Assembly: GCF_000306235.2 (NCBI RefSeq)
Contig: NZ_AKWZ02000010.1
Span: forward strand, 806,001 to 870,000
DNA length: 64,000 nucleotides
Direction: 5' to 3'
Source: Leptospira fainei serovar Hurstbridge str. BUT 6
Lineage (GTDB): Bacteria; Spirochaetota; Leptospiria; Leptospirales; Leptospiraceae
Each line of letters opens with the position of its first letter. The stretch's first letter is position 1. Under the pieces are notes generated by a model that was not told where the DNA came from, searched no databases, and saw nothing but the letters and a program-made list of their open reading frames with translations. The translations under genes and the position numbers were made by a program. This document shows positions 56,559-64,000 of the stretch, piece after piece.

Positions 56559-58700
56559 CTATTCGTCCCGAAATTTGCGGAGAGTATCCGCCAAAGCAGC
56601 AAACTCGGGTTTTTTTGCCGTGACGTTCTCAAGATATTCCAGGGTTGAGTCCAACCAGGCGGAATCGAATTCCAATTCCTTCCGAATAAATACATGTCGA
56701 ATGGAATTCATTGAGCGAATCTCGATATATCTCCGCTTCTGGTCATAATACATGAGGTCGGCAACTTTGTCTTTTCCGAATTCGGGAGAAGCGCTCGTGC
56801 TCACCACCTCGTCCAGCCAAATAATCCCGTTGTTCTTTCGATCAACATAGTCGATTACTTTCTGGAGTTTTGGAGGAATCAGAAGGGACTTTTCCTTGGG
56901 ACCTAATAGGACCCCCAAAGATTTTTTCTTTTTCGTCGACTGATCCGGCTCTTCCGTTTTCGGGGTCGATTGTTTCGAAGAACTCTTAGTCTGAGAAGGG
57001 GTTTCTTCTAATATTTCGAAATCCTTTTTATCTCCGGCTGATACATTAATTCCAAAGAGACCCAGAATCCATTCGATTAGTCTTACTAGTATGGACTTAG
57101 AATCCTGTTCGGCCTTTCTCTTTAACTTTTCGTTTTCTTTTTCCCATTCGGAAATGGCTTTTGATAAGCGAATTTGCTCGTCGATCGCGACTTCCGAATC
57201 TATTCCTTCCGAAACTTCGCGCAGAAAGGCGAAAATACCTTTCGGTTGCCCGCTTTTTCTAATGAGATTATGAACCGAAGTTCGTTTCTCCTTATTATAT
57301 AAGAATGCAGGCAGTACGTTTTCGACGGCGAGAACCAGGACGCCGGGAGAAGTCCCTATCGATTTATCCCTTTTAAGAATATCGTTTCGCGCCTTTAATC
57401 TCTCTAAAACCTGATCAAGAACCTCCGATTTAGAAAGTCCAGCCGCTTGAATAGCCGCATCTTTTAATTTAATGGAGGATTGATCTACTACCAACGGCTC
57501 CTTGGTTTCCCGAATTCGGATTACGATATCCGTAAAGGCAACATTCACCAAGGATTCTTTTCTCAGCAAGGAAAGAGAACCCATCGATTGAGTTAATACT
57601 TCGAAGGCCTGTAAGAATAAATCTGAACCTTCCCAATGCTTTCCTGAAGTGAAAGCAGGATGTCGGCGCAATTCTTGAATGAATTCCGAACCCTGCTCCG
57701 TTCCCGCAGGTTGGATCCATCCTGATTGTTCTGCAGGAAGTAGGTGAGTTAAGATTCGTCTTGCAAGAGAAATAAAAAACTCATAAACAATTTCCAATTC
57801 CGTTTCTTCGTTTTTTGCCACGATTTTCGGATCGATAGAAGCTTCGGTGATTAGTTCGTCTAGGGAAGGTTGTATTACGTGAAAATCGGGATGAAGCTGC
57901 AACAAAGGGGGGCGATTTCCCCGCTTTTCCAATGCAATCAAAGCTTCGTTTTCGGTTTTTACCTGGCTAATGAATTCCAAGATTTCGCCGGGCTTTTTCG
58001 ATAATATAGTGATGAACGAGGTTAGTATCTCGTCTTTCAACTTCAAGTTTCGTTGCAGAAAGGATTCTACGGAAAACGTAATTAAGTTTCTCATGGAAAC
58101 GGGTAAGTTCTTCGAATCCTGGAAATCGAGAATATTTCCCTTATCGTCCGTATTTATATATTGTCTTTGCACCCATTCAAGGAGTTCACCCGCGCTTTTC
58201 TTTTCTCCAAGAATAAAATCGCGGCGATGAACAAACTGAAGGAACGCGGCTACGCTCTGAGCCAAGCAAGCAAGTTTTATTTTCTGAACCTGCTCGGCTT
58301 TTCGAGAAGCGGGCCTTAGAACAATATTAGAAAGACCTAATTCTTTTGTGTCTTCCGAAACGAATAAATATTGGTATAGTACGAAACCGTTTTTTCCTTC
58401 AAAATATGTCAGATCTGCGGGCTTCAGAAATTGCAACTGTTCGAACTTTGCAAGTGCAAACGGGGAGTAATTAAATAGGAAGAAATTCTCTACGCCTTTC
58501 TCGATTAAATCAAGATCGCGCATCGCTTTCGGGGTCGTTTGAAGTAAAAGATTTCGAAGCTCTTCTTCAGGAATTAAATCGATTCTTTCCGGAGGAATAA
58601 TACCTAAATCGAGGGCCGGTAGGGATGAATTTGGGGAAGGTCTTGGATTATTGTCCGCTTCGGGCATTCGCTTTCCCCTCTTCGGCCCCGGATGATCCAT
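56559..58700 (-). CDS. 713-residue protein of unknown function
   Basis: A long soluble protein with no recognised domain. The N-terminal 35 residues are charged and disordered. A helical region spans most of 40-520. Around 540-560 a Trp-Ile-Leu stretch (LVRLIEWILGLFGINVSAGD) could be a membrane-associated helix; then a Ser/Thr/Lys-rich linker (about 570-610) and a final beta-containing domain with DYVDRKNNGIIWLDEVVS. ATG 58667 is an alternative start. Possibly genus-specific. Confidence 0.7.
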   Translation of the reverse strand: MDHPGPKRGKRMPEADNNPRPSPNSSLPALDLGIIPPERIDLIPEEELRNLLLQTTPKAMRDLDLIEKGVENFFLFNYSPFALAKFEQLQFLKPADLTYFEGKNGFVLYQYLFVSEDTKELGLSNIVLRPASRKAEQVQKIKLACLAQSVAAFLQFVHRRDFILGEKKSAGELLEWVQRQYINTDDKGNILDFQDSKNLPVSMRNLITFSVESFLQRNLKLKDEILTSFITILSKKPGEILEFISQVKTENEALIALEKRGNRPPLLQLHPDFHVIQPSLDELITEASIDPKIVAKNEETELEIVYEFFISLARRILTHLLPAEQSGWIQPAGTEQGSEFIQELRRHPAFTSGKHWEGSDLFLQAFEVLTQSMGSLSLLRKESLVNVAFTDIVIRIRETKEPLVVDQSSIKLKDAAIQAAGLSKSEVLDQVLERLKARNDILKRDKSIGTSPGVLVLAVENVLPAFLYNKEKRTSVHNLIRKSGQPKGIFAFLREVSEGIDSEVAIDEQIRLSKAISEWEKENEKLKRKAEQDSKSILVRLIEWILGLFGINVSAGDKKDFEILEETPSQTKSSSKQSTPKTEEPDQSTKKKKSLGVLLGPKEKSLLIPPKLQKVIDYVDRKNNGIIWLDEVVSTSASPEFGKDKVADLMYYDQKRRYIEIRSMNSIRHVFIRKELEFDSAWLDSTLEYLENVTAKKPEFAALADTLRKFRDE

Positions 58701-58807
58701 GGCGGTTCGGCCTATTTAGTATATTTTCGGAACCGCCATCTTCTTTCTTGAGCGCACTTCGATCGTTCGAATTCGTTTCCCTTATTATTATGCGAAACAG
58801 GGGTACG

Positions 58808-60070
58808 TCAAGCCCGCATTAGACCTTCTAAGAAAGCAATGTAGCTTTCCCTTCCAGGATAGGGCTTTCGAGCAGTCCCACTTTGAACTGCTGCTTCCGC
58901 AACTGCAGGAGCAACATGATACAATACCCGCTGATCGAACGGTTTTGGGATCAAATAATCCGGACCGAATGAGAATTTTTCTCCGCCGTACGCAAGGCTG
59001 ACTGCTTCCGGAACTTTTAATCGCGCCAATTCGGCTAGCGCTCGCGCTGCCGCCAATTTCATCTCTAAAGTAATATGACGAGCCCGAACGTCCAACGCAC
59101 CCCTAAAAATAAACGGGAATCCTAAAACGTTATTCACCTGATTCGGGTTATCGCTTCTTCCCGTGCCCATGATGATATCCGGCCGGACTTTTTTCGCAAC
59201 TGCATACGGAATTTCAGGGTCCGGATTTGCTAATGCAAAAATTACGGGATCTTTCGCCATAGAACGAACCATCGCCTCATCGACCATATTTGCGACGGAC
59301 ACGCCTACAAAAACGTCAGCATTCTTCATGACATCCGCCAAAGTTCGATCGGAAGTTTTTTGAACGTATTTTTTCTTCGATTCGTTTAGATCGGATCGTT
59401 CATGATGGATCACACCTTTCGTATCCACTAGAAAAATATGTTCCTTCCGTATTCCGATATGCTGAACTAGTTCTGCGATTGCGATTCCTGCCGCACCCGC
59501 TCCACAAATCACCATTTTCACTTCACTCGGACGTTTCGAGTTTAATTCGAATGCATTTAAAAGTCCGGCAACGGTTATAATAGCAGTCCCGTGCTGATCG
59601 TCGTGGAAAACCGGAATATTCATCCGCTCGATGAGTTGCTCTTCGATATAAAAACTTTCAGGCGCCTTAATATCTTCCAAGTTGATACCGCCGAAAGTCG
59701 GCTCGAGCATCTTTACAGCTTTTACGAATTCTTCGGGATCGTTAGCATCGATCTCGATATCAAAAACGTCTATTCCCGCGAATTTCTTAAATAGGACCGC
59801 TTTCCCTTCCATCACCGGCTTTCCGGCGGCCGGGCCGATATTACCGAGACCTAAAATCGCAGTTCCATTCGTTATGATTCCGACAAGGTTTCCCTTATTG
59901 GTATATTCGTACACGAGTTCCGGGTTATCTTTAATTTCCAAACAAGGGTAAGCAACCCCCGGTGAATAAGCCAAAGATAAATCAAAGGAATCCTTAGTCG
60001 GCTTCGTCGGGACAACTTGAATTTTACCTTTGGGATGAACGGAATGATATTCGAGGGATTTTTCTCTCAT
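58808..60070 (-). CDS. Malic enzyme (NAD(P)-dependent, short form)
   Basis: A 420-residue malic enzyme of the short bacterial type without phosphotransacetylase domain. Motifs: [49 protein letters not shown] and the Rossmann loop [15 protein letters not shown]. It converts malate to pyruvate with reduction of NAD(P). Not coupled to a neighbour. Confidence 0.94.
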   Translation of the reverse strand: MREKSLEYHSVHPKGKIQVVPTKPTKDSFDLSLAYSPGVAYPCLEIKDNPELVYEYTNKGNLVGIITNGTAILGLGNIGPAAGKPVMEGKAVLFKKFAGIDVFDIEIDANDPEEFVKAVKMLEPTFGGINLEDIKAPESFYIEEQLIERMNIPVFHDDQHGTAIITVAGLLNAFELNSKRPSEVKMVICGAGAAGIAIAELVQHIGIRKEHIFLVDTKGVIHHERSDLNESKKKYVQKTSDRTLADVMKNADVFVGVSVANMVDEAMVRSMAKDPVIFALANPDPEIPYAVAKKVRPDIIMGTGRSDNPNQVNNVLGFPFIFRGALDVRARHITLEMKLAAARALAELARLKVPEAVSLAYGGEKFSFGPDYLIPKPFDQRVLYHVAPAVAEAAVQSGTARKPYPGRESYIAFLEGLMRA

Positions 60071-60203
60071 ACGATTAAACCATTTTTTTGGGAAATAGGC
60101 CTAGATTCTATCTTAATTCGGCGCGGCGGAAGATTCCTTGCCTTTTTACTCGCCAGGCTCGCGATGAATAGCAAGTTTAAGTTTGTGTCGTTGAATTCCA
60201 AAG

Positions 60204-61580
60204 TCATTTACCCACGCAGAATTTACTGAAAATTCTTCCTAGCACTTCTTCCGTATCCACTCGACCGTTCACTTCGCCGATTTCAGAAAGAGCCGAATCT
60301 ATTTCTTTAATGTAAATTTCTGCAGGCGCGTTGCTATCGATTAAAGCGAGACATGCATTTAGAGATCTTACTATTGCGAGAAAATGATAGCGATTTCTTT
60401 CTTCTAACAGGACATAATCTTCGGAACTCTCTAAGGTTTGCAACTTTTTGGAAATTTCTAGGATGAGTTCTTCAATTCCCGATTTCGTTTTACAAGAAAC
60501 TTCGCAGAGGATCGCTCCCGACAAATTCTCGTCGCGGAGAATTTGCGGGTCCCATGAGGAATGCTTGATATCGAATTTATTTGCGGCGATCACCGCTCCT
60601 ACTAATTTAGAACGATTTTCTTGAACGAATTTTTTCCAGTCCTGCTCGGCAGAAATATCAATTACGAATACGCGTACGTCCGCCGACGAGAATTCTTTTT
60701 CGCTTCTCTCGATCCCCATCTTTTCGATCGAATCACCCGTTTCTCGAATACCGGCCGTATCGGTAAGACGGATAGGAATGCCCGCAAGAAGAAACTCCTC
60801 GCTCACGTAATCTCGCGTGGTTCCCGGGATATCGGAGATGATCGAGCGCTCTCGGCCGAGAATCAAATTCATTAGGCTGGATTTTCCCGTATTGGGTTCT
60901 CCATATAAGACTACGCGACTCCTTTCAAGAAGAGTCTCTGCTTGGCCCGATCTTCTTAACAGGTCTTCGCAAATTTTTTGCACCTTTGCGATTCTCTCTT
61001 TGCGCACCGTCAAGGATTCGAAAGTAAGATCTTCCGTGGAGAAATCGATTTCGGCTTCACATTCCGCTTTGAGCGATATCAATTGGCTGCGGAGATTCGA
61101 AGCCAGCCTGGAAATTTCTCCGAAAGCATTCTTTTGGGCTAACTCTAATTCGAATCGTGAGCGTGCTCCGATGATACGACCGATTGCCTCGGCTTCGTTT
61201 AAGTCTAATTTTCCGTTCAGAAACGCTCTCTTGGTAAACTCCCCCTGCTTCGCAGGTCTAGCTCCCGACTCCAAAAGACATTCCAAAGCCTCTCGCAACA
61301 AAATCGGATTTCCATGAGTGTGAATTTCACAAAGATCTTCGCCGGTAAAAGAATTCGGACCCGCAAAGTATAAAAAGACGACCTGGTCTAGCTTTTTGGT
61401 TTCGTTTATAAATTCGCAAGTATAAGCGTGCCTAGCTTGAATCGCAGCTCGATCGATATGTTTTCCATTTTGAGATAAATGGAGAAGTGAAATATTCAAC
61501 GCATCCGGTCCGGAAACTCTTAGAATTCCGATAGCTCCGGCCCCGGAGGCAGTTGAAATTGCGGCAATTGTATCCGTCAC
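60204..61580 (-). CDS. mnmE: tRNA modification GTPase
   Basis: A 458-residue MnmE/TrmE. N-terminal formyl-THF-binding domain ([20 protein letters not shown]), then a G domain with [29 protein letters not shown] and NKFD, and the C-terminal FCVGK with Cys455. It works with MnmG on wobble uridine of tRNA. Located 7 bases downstream of jag, as in many bacteria. Confidence 0.97.
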   Translation of the reverse strand: MTDTIAAISTASGAGAIGILRVSGPDALNISLLHLSQNGKHIDRAAIQARHAYTCEFINETKKLDQVVFLYFAGPNSFTGEDLCEIHTHGNPILLREALECLLESGARPAKQGEFTKRAFLNGKLDLNEAEAIGRIIGARSRFELELAQKNAFGEISRLASNLRSQLISLKAECEAEIDFSTEDLTFESLTVRKERIAKVQKICEDLLRRSGQAETLLERSRVVLYGEPNTGKSSLMNLILGRERSIISDIPGTTRDYVSEEFLLAGIPIRLTDTAGIRETGDSIEKMGIERSEKEFSSADVRVFVIDISAEQDWKKFVQENRSKLVGAVIAANKFDIKHSSWDPQILRDENLSGAILCEVSCKTKSGIEELILEISKKLQTLESSEDYVLLEERNRYHFLAIVRSLNACLALIDSNAPAEIYIKEIDSALSEIGEVNGRVDTEEVLGRIFSKFCVGK

Positions 61581-61587
61581 TACCGTT

Positions 61588-62298
61588 TCAGTAGTCGTTT
61601 ACTTCTTCGAGGAGATCGCCGTTCGGGCTTTTATCAACAACGTCTTTGTATTTGTGACGATCTTTCATCGGAATAATGCGGACTTTTTTGTAAGTCCCAT
61701 TTCCTTCGGAACGGGTAAAAACTTTTTCGTTCTCCTGCAATGCCATATGAACAATTCTACGTTCAAACGGATTCATCGGTTCTAATAACTTGGATTTTCC
61801 GGATTTAGCAACTGAGGACGCGACCGATTTGCTTAGGCGAATCAGAGAAAGCTCTCTCTTGTCTCGATATGATTCGGTATCCAGCACTATCTTGCGACCG
61901 TGGCGGATCTTCGAATCCACCATTAAGTTCACAAGAAATTGAAGTGCATCTAGCGTCGCACCTCGTTTCCCGATAATCAATCCGGATTCCCGACTCGTTA
62001 CTTCGATGTAAATCTTTCCGTCCACATCGCCCATTCCCACCACTTCCGATTCGATTCCCATCTTACGGAGAAGAGTGATAACCACACCGTGAATGATCTT
62101 TTCGGCAGGTAAGTCGACGTTCGAAACGAATGCACGTACAACGGCCGGTTTCTTTTGGGTTAGTCCTAAGAATCCGGATTTACCGGATTCTACGGTCTCG
62201 AATCTAACATCCCCTGGTTCTAATCTCAGAGTAGAAAGTGTGAATTCTTCAGCCTCGGCTTTTGTTTTTCCTTCGGCTTCGAAAATGTAGTTTTCCAT
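61588..62298 (-). CDS. jag: Jag/KhpB RNA-binding protein
   Basis: A 236-residue protein with Jag N-terminal domain ([20 protein letters not shown]), a KH domain with [20 protein letters not shown] and an R3H domain ([13 protein letters not shown]). It binds RNA in partnership with KhpA-like proteins and is commonly encoded after yidC. Spacing 23 bases to yidC. Confidence 0.95.
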   Translation of the reverse strand: MENYIFEAEGKTKAEAEEFTLSTLRLEPGDVRFETVESGKSGFLGLTQKKPAVVRAFVSNVDLPAEKIIHGVVITLLRKMGIESEVVGMGDVDGKIYIEVTSRESGLIIGKRGATLDALQFLVNLMVDSKIRHGRKIVLDTESYRDKRELSLIRLSKSVASSVAKSGKSKLLEPMNPFERRIVHMALQENEKVFTRSEGNGTYKKVRIIPMKDRHKYKDVVDKSPNGDLLEEVNDY

Positions 62299-62321
62299 AT
62301 CGTTTTCCTCGATATATGAGT

Positions 62322-64000
62322 TCAGGCTTTCGCCGGGGTCTCATCCTTCTTACGAAGGTTTGTAACCCACTGTTGTGCGATCGAAAGCAAGTTAGTGACA
62401 GTCCAGTAAAGTGTAAGGCCGGAAGGCATACTCCATAAGAAGAACACCATGATTAAAGGCATTACGTACATCATCATTTTTTGGTTCGGATCGGTCGGAA
62501 CGGTAGTTAACCGCATCGATACGAATTGAGTTCCGACCATCAACAATACTAAGAGATTCAATGAGAGACCGTCTTTTGTCAAAAACGGAATCGCGGGGGA
62601 AGTCCATACGAAATCCGGCTCGCTCAAATCCTTAATCCAGAGAAACGGAGACTTCCAAAGATCGATCGTATCCGCAAATGCAACGTATAAAGCGAAGAAA
62701 ATCGGAAGCTGAATTAACATCGGCAAACACCCTCCCAATTGAGAGAGCGGATTCATATTATGCTTTTTATAAAGCTCCATCATCTTCTGTTGGCGCTTTT
62801 CCGGATCCTTCGCGTACTTCTCATTGATTTTTTTCAGTTCGGGAGATAGAGCGCTCATCTTTTTCATCGACTCTGCTTGTTTTTGGTTCAGAGGATAAAA
62901 AACCAGTTTAAACAGAAGAGCGAATAGAATGATGCCAAAACCGTAATTCGGTATCGTATAATGATAGGATTGCTGTAAGAACCAAACGATTCCGTTACGG
63001 ATCGGAGTAAAAATTCCTTGATTGAAGGATTTATTCAGATCGGAGCTTATTCCCGCAAACGTGGATTTAGGATTACGGAACGGATCCAATTTCGCGTCCC
63101 TGAAAAGCATCCCGTCCCATTCTCGAACGCCCACGTAGTTCGCAAAATCCAGAACTTCTTCCTTGCCGGGCTCGATAGAAATATCGGCGTAAGCCAAAAT
63201 TACTCCCGACTCGTTCTTCTTCCGATTGTCTAAGAGAATCCCTTCCGCCGGGTGATTCAATGGATCGGAAACGGCAAGAAAGTAACGACTACCGGTACCG
63301 ACGAAATCGACTCCTTCGCCGGTACTCCATTCGTCTTTAAATCGATCGTCGCCGCCCGGAACGCCTGTGAAGAAGTTTCTGATTCCTTCGAAAAACCCCC
63401 AAGCAGAGCCGCCATCCACGAAGTCTTTCATGCTTCCATCCATGCGATAGACGCGGAAGAACTTGGATAATTCTTGATCGTTTGCTTCTCTCGCATGCGG
63501 TATGGGGCCGAGGCTGCCGAAAGTTCTCAAATATGCGGGCTTTTCACGTTGCGAGAAAACCAATTTTTCCTTACCGGAATTTTTGATGGAAATTTCGGTT
63601 TTGAAATAATTTTCCTTGGGAAAAAATCTATAAGTTTTCTTTAATATAATGTTATCTTTAATTCCGGAGAATACCAAAGTAAGATTTGCTTTATCCTCTT
63701 CGGCGCGGAAGTTGATCAGGTTCCATTCGGAAGAAGCAACCGATTCTTTACTGTGTGAGAAATTGAAATCGAATCCTTTTCCTCGGGAAAGTTCGATAGC
63801 TTTGTATTTAACGCCGTCGACTTCGATTTCATCGTAATCCGCTCTAGCTACTTTAACTTCTTTCCCTTCGACGCTAGTGTAATCTTTTACGTATAGCTTT
63901 TCGATTCTCGCTCCCAAACTGGAAAGAACGATGATTTGCGAATCGGTTTTAACCGTAAATCTGCGAATTTCTTTGGCATCGACTTTCGGACCGGTTACCT
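62322..64000 (-). CDS. yidC: Membrane insertase YidC, 5' end outside window
   Basis: The frame is open to base 64000, so the N-terminus is missing; 559 residues are visible. The large periplasmic domain comes first (including ITVKTDSQ-like and [16 protein letters not shown] stretches), then the conserved membrane core with [59 protein letters not shown] and [12 protein letters not shown]. It inserts membrane proteins alone or with Sec. The Leu read as a start at 63917 is internal. Confidence 0.97.
   Translation of the reverse strand, partial: VTGPKVDAKEIRRFTVKTDSQIIVLSSLGARIEKLYVKDYTSVEGKEVKVARADYDEIEVDGVKYKAIELSRGKGFDFNFSHSKESVASSEWNLINFRAEEDKANLTLVFSGIKDNIILKKTYRFFPKENYFKTEISIKNSGKEKLVFSQREKPAYLRTFGSLGPIPHAREANDQELSKFFRVYRMDGSMKDFVDGGSAWGFFEGIRNFFTGVPGGDDRFKDEWSTGEGVDFVGTGSRYFLAVSDPLNHPAEGILLDNRKKNESGVILAYADISIEPGKEEVLDFANYVGVREWDGMLFRDAKLDPFRNPKSTFAGISSDLNKSFNQGIFTPIRNGIVWFLQQSYHYTIPNYGFGIILFALLFKLVFYPLNQKQAESMKKMSALSPELKKINEKYAKDPEKRQQKMMELYKKHNMNPLSQLGGCLPMLIQLPIFFALYVAFADTIDLWKSPFLWIKDLSEPDFVWTSPAIPFLTKDGLSLNLLVLLMVGTQFVSMRLTTVPTDPNQKMMMYVMPLIMVFFLWSMPSGLTLYWTVTNLLSIAQQWVTNLRKKDETPAKA

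Noticed and set aside
60204..64000. yidC-jag-mnmE as sign of a nearby replication origin
   Set aside because: The cluster is often near oriC in other phyla, but no dnaA, rnpA, rpmH or DnaA-box cluster is visible in this window, so no origin is claimed.

Overview
The window looks like chromosomal DNA of a Leptospira. The strongest marker is an OmpA-type lipoprotein at 54389-55024 that I recognise as Loa22. Supporting signs are many small lipoproteins with loose lipoboxes, a Leptospira-style SMR/MarR/ECF repertoire, and many long conserved genes of unknown function. Base composition judged by eye (not counted) is in the low-to-mid 40s % GC, which would fit the fainei/broomii/inadai group better than L. 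interrogans; this is an inference. Coding density is high and I see no rRNA, tRNA, CRISPR array, insertion sequence, prophage or integrative element.

Layout. 1-1424 (+): 3' part of a SpoIID/LytB protein and a secreted HEXXH peptidase. 1446-10642 (-): a tightly overlapping operon built around a thioester-bearing alpha-2-macroglobulin, with a DUF1175 lipoprotein, a DUF2135 protein, a stand-alone penicillin-binding transpeptidase and a large membrane-anchored protein; it recalls the E. coli yfa cluster. 10717-13859 (-): DUF3293, small membrane/lipoproteins, a LEA2-type lipoprotein, an MDR-family reductase and a 2Fe-2S thioredoxin-like ferredoxin. 14053-18892: lipoprotein, unknown helical protein, purF, rnd and a NudL-type Nudix hydrolase. 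19131-21095 (+): ECF sigma operon with membrane proteins, including a 59-residue gene. 21283-23455: PhoB/PhoR-like two-component pair preceded by 11-bp-phased direct repeats. 23554-28340: argJ, then a degenerate and an intact SpoIIE-type phosphatase gene in tandem. 28506-31956: a 30-residue Lys/Ala peptide gene, a Suppressor-of-fused domain protein and small unknown genes.

32234-37789 (-): acyl-CoA operon (acyl-CoA ligase, acyl-CoA dehydrogenase, MaoC hydratase, thiolase-fold protein with fused OB domain). 37957-41237 (-): M23 peptidase, ligA, CWC zinc-ribbon-like protein. 41283-42644: cytochrome P450. 42797-44312 (-): Spy/CpxP-like protein, ECF sigma factor and candidate anti-sigma factor, with a candidate self-controlled promoter. 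44490-50723: SanA-like protein, an NDP-sugar epimerase/reductase, a degenerate methyltransferase-like protein and three GT4 glycosyltransferases (surface glycan locus). 50733-54244 (-): SugE-type SMR exporter, MarR regulator with a clear operator, inositol-phosphatase-like enzyme, YkvA-like protein, RluA-type pseudouridine synthase. 54389-56506: loa22 and fumC converging on a shared terminator. 56559-60070 (-): unknown 713-residue protein and malic enzyme. 60204-64000 (-): mnmE, jag/khpB and the 3' part of yidC, the classical membrane-insertase cluster.

Taken together, much of the window concerns the cell envelope: peptidoglycan enzymes (SpoIID, transpeptidase, M23), periplasmic protease defence (alpha-2-macroglobulin), envelope stress (two ECF operons, Spy-like chaperone), surface glycans and lipoproteins. 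The most interesting candidate systems are the alpha-2-macroglobulin/peptidoglycan module at 1-10642 and the pseudo-phosphatase/phosphatase pair at 24733-28340. No function here has been tested by search; all family calls come from reading motifs.
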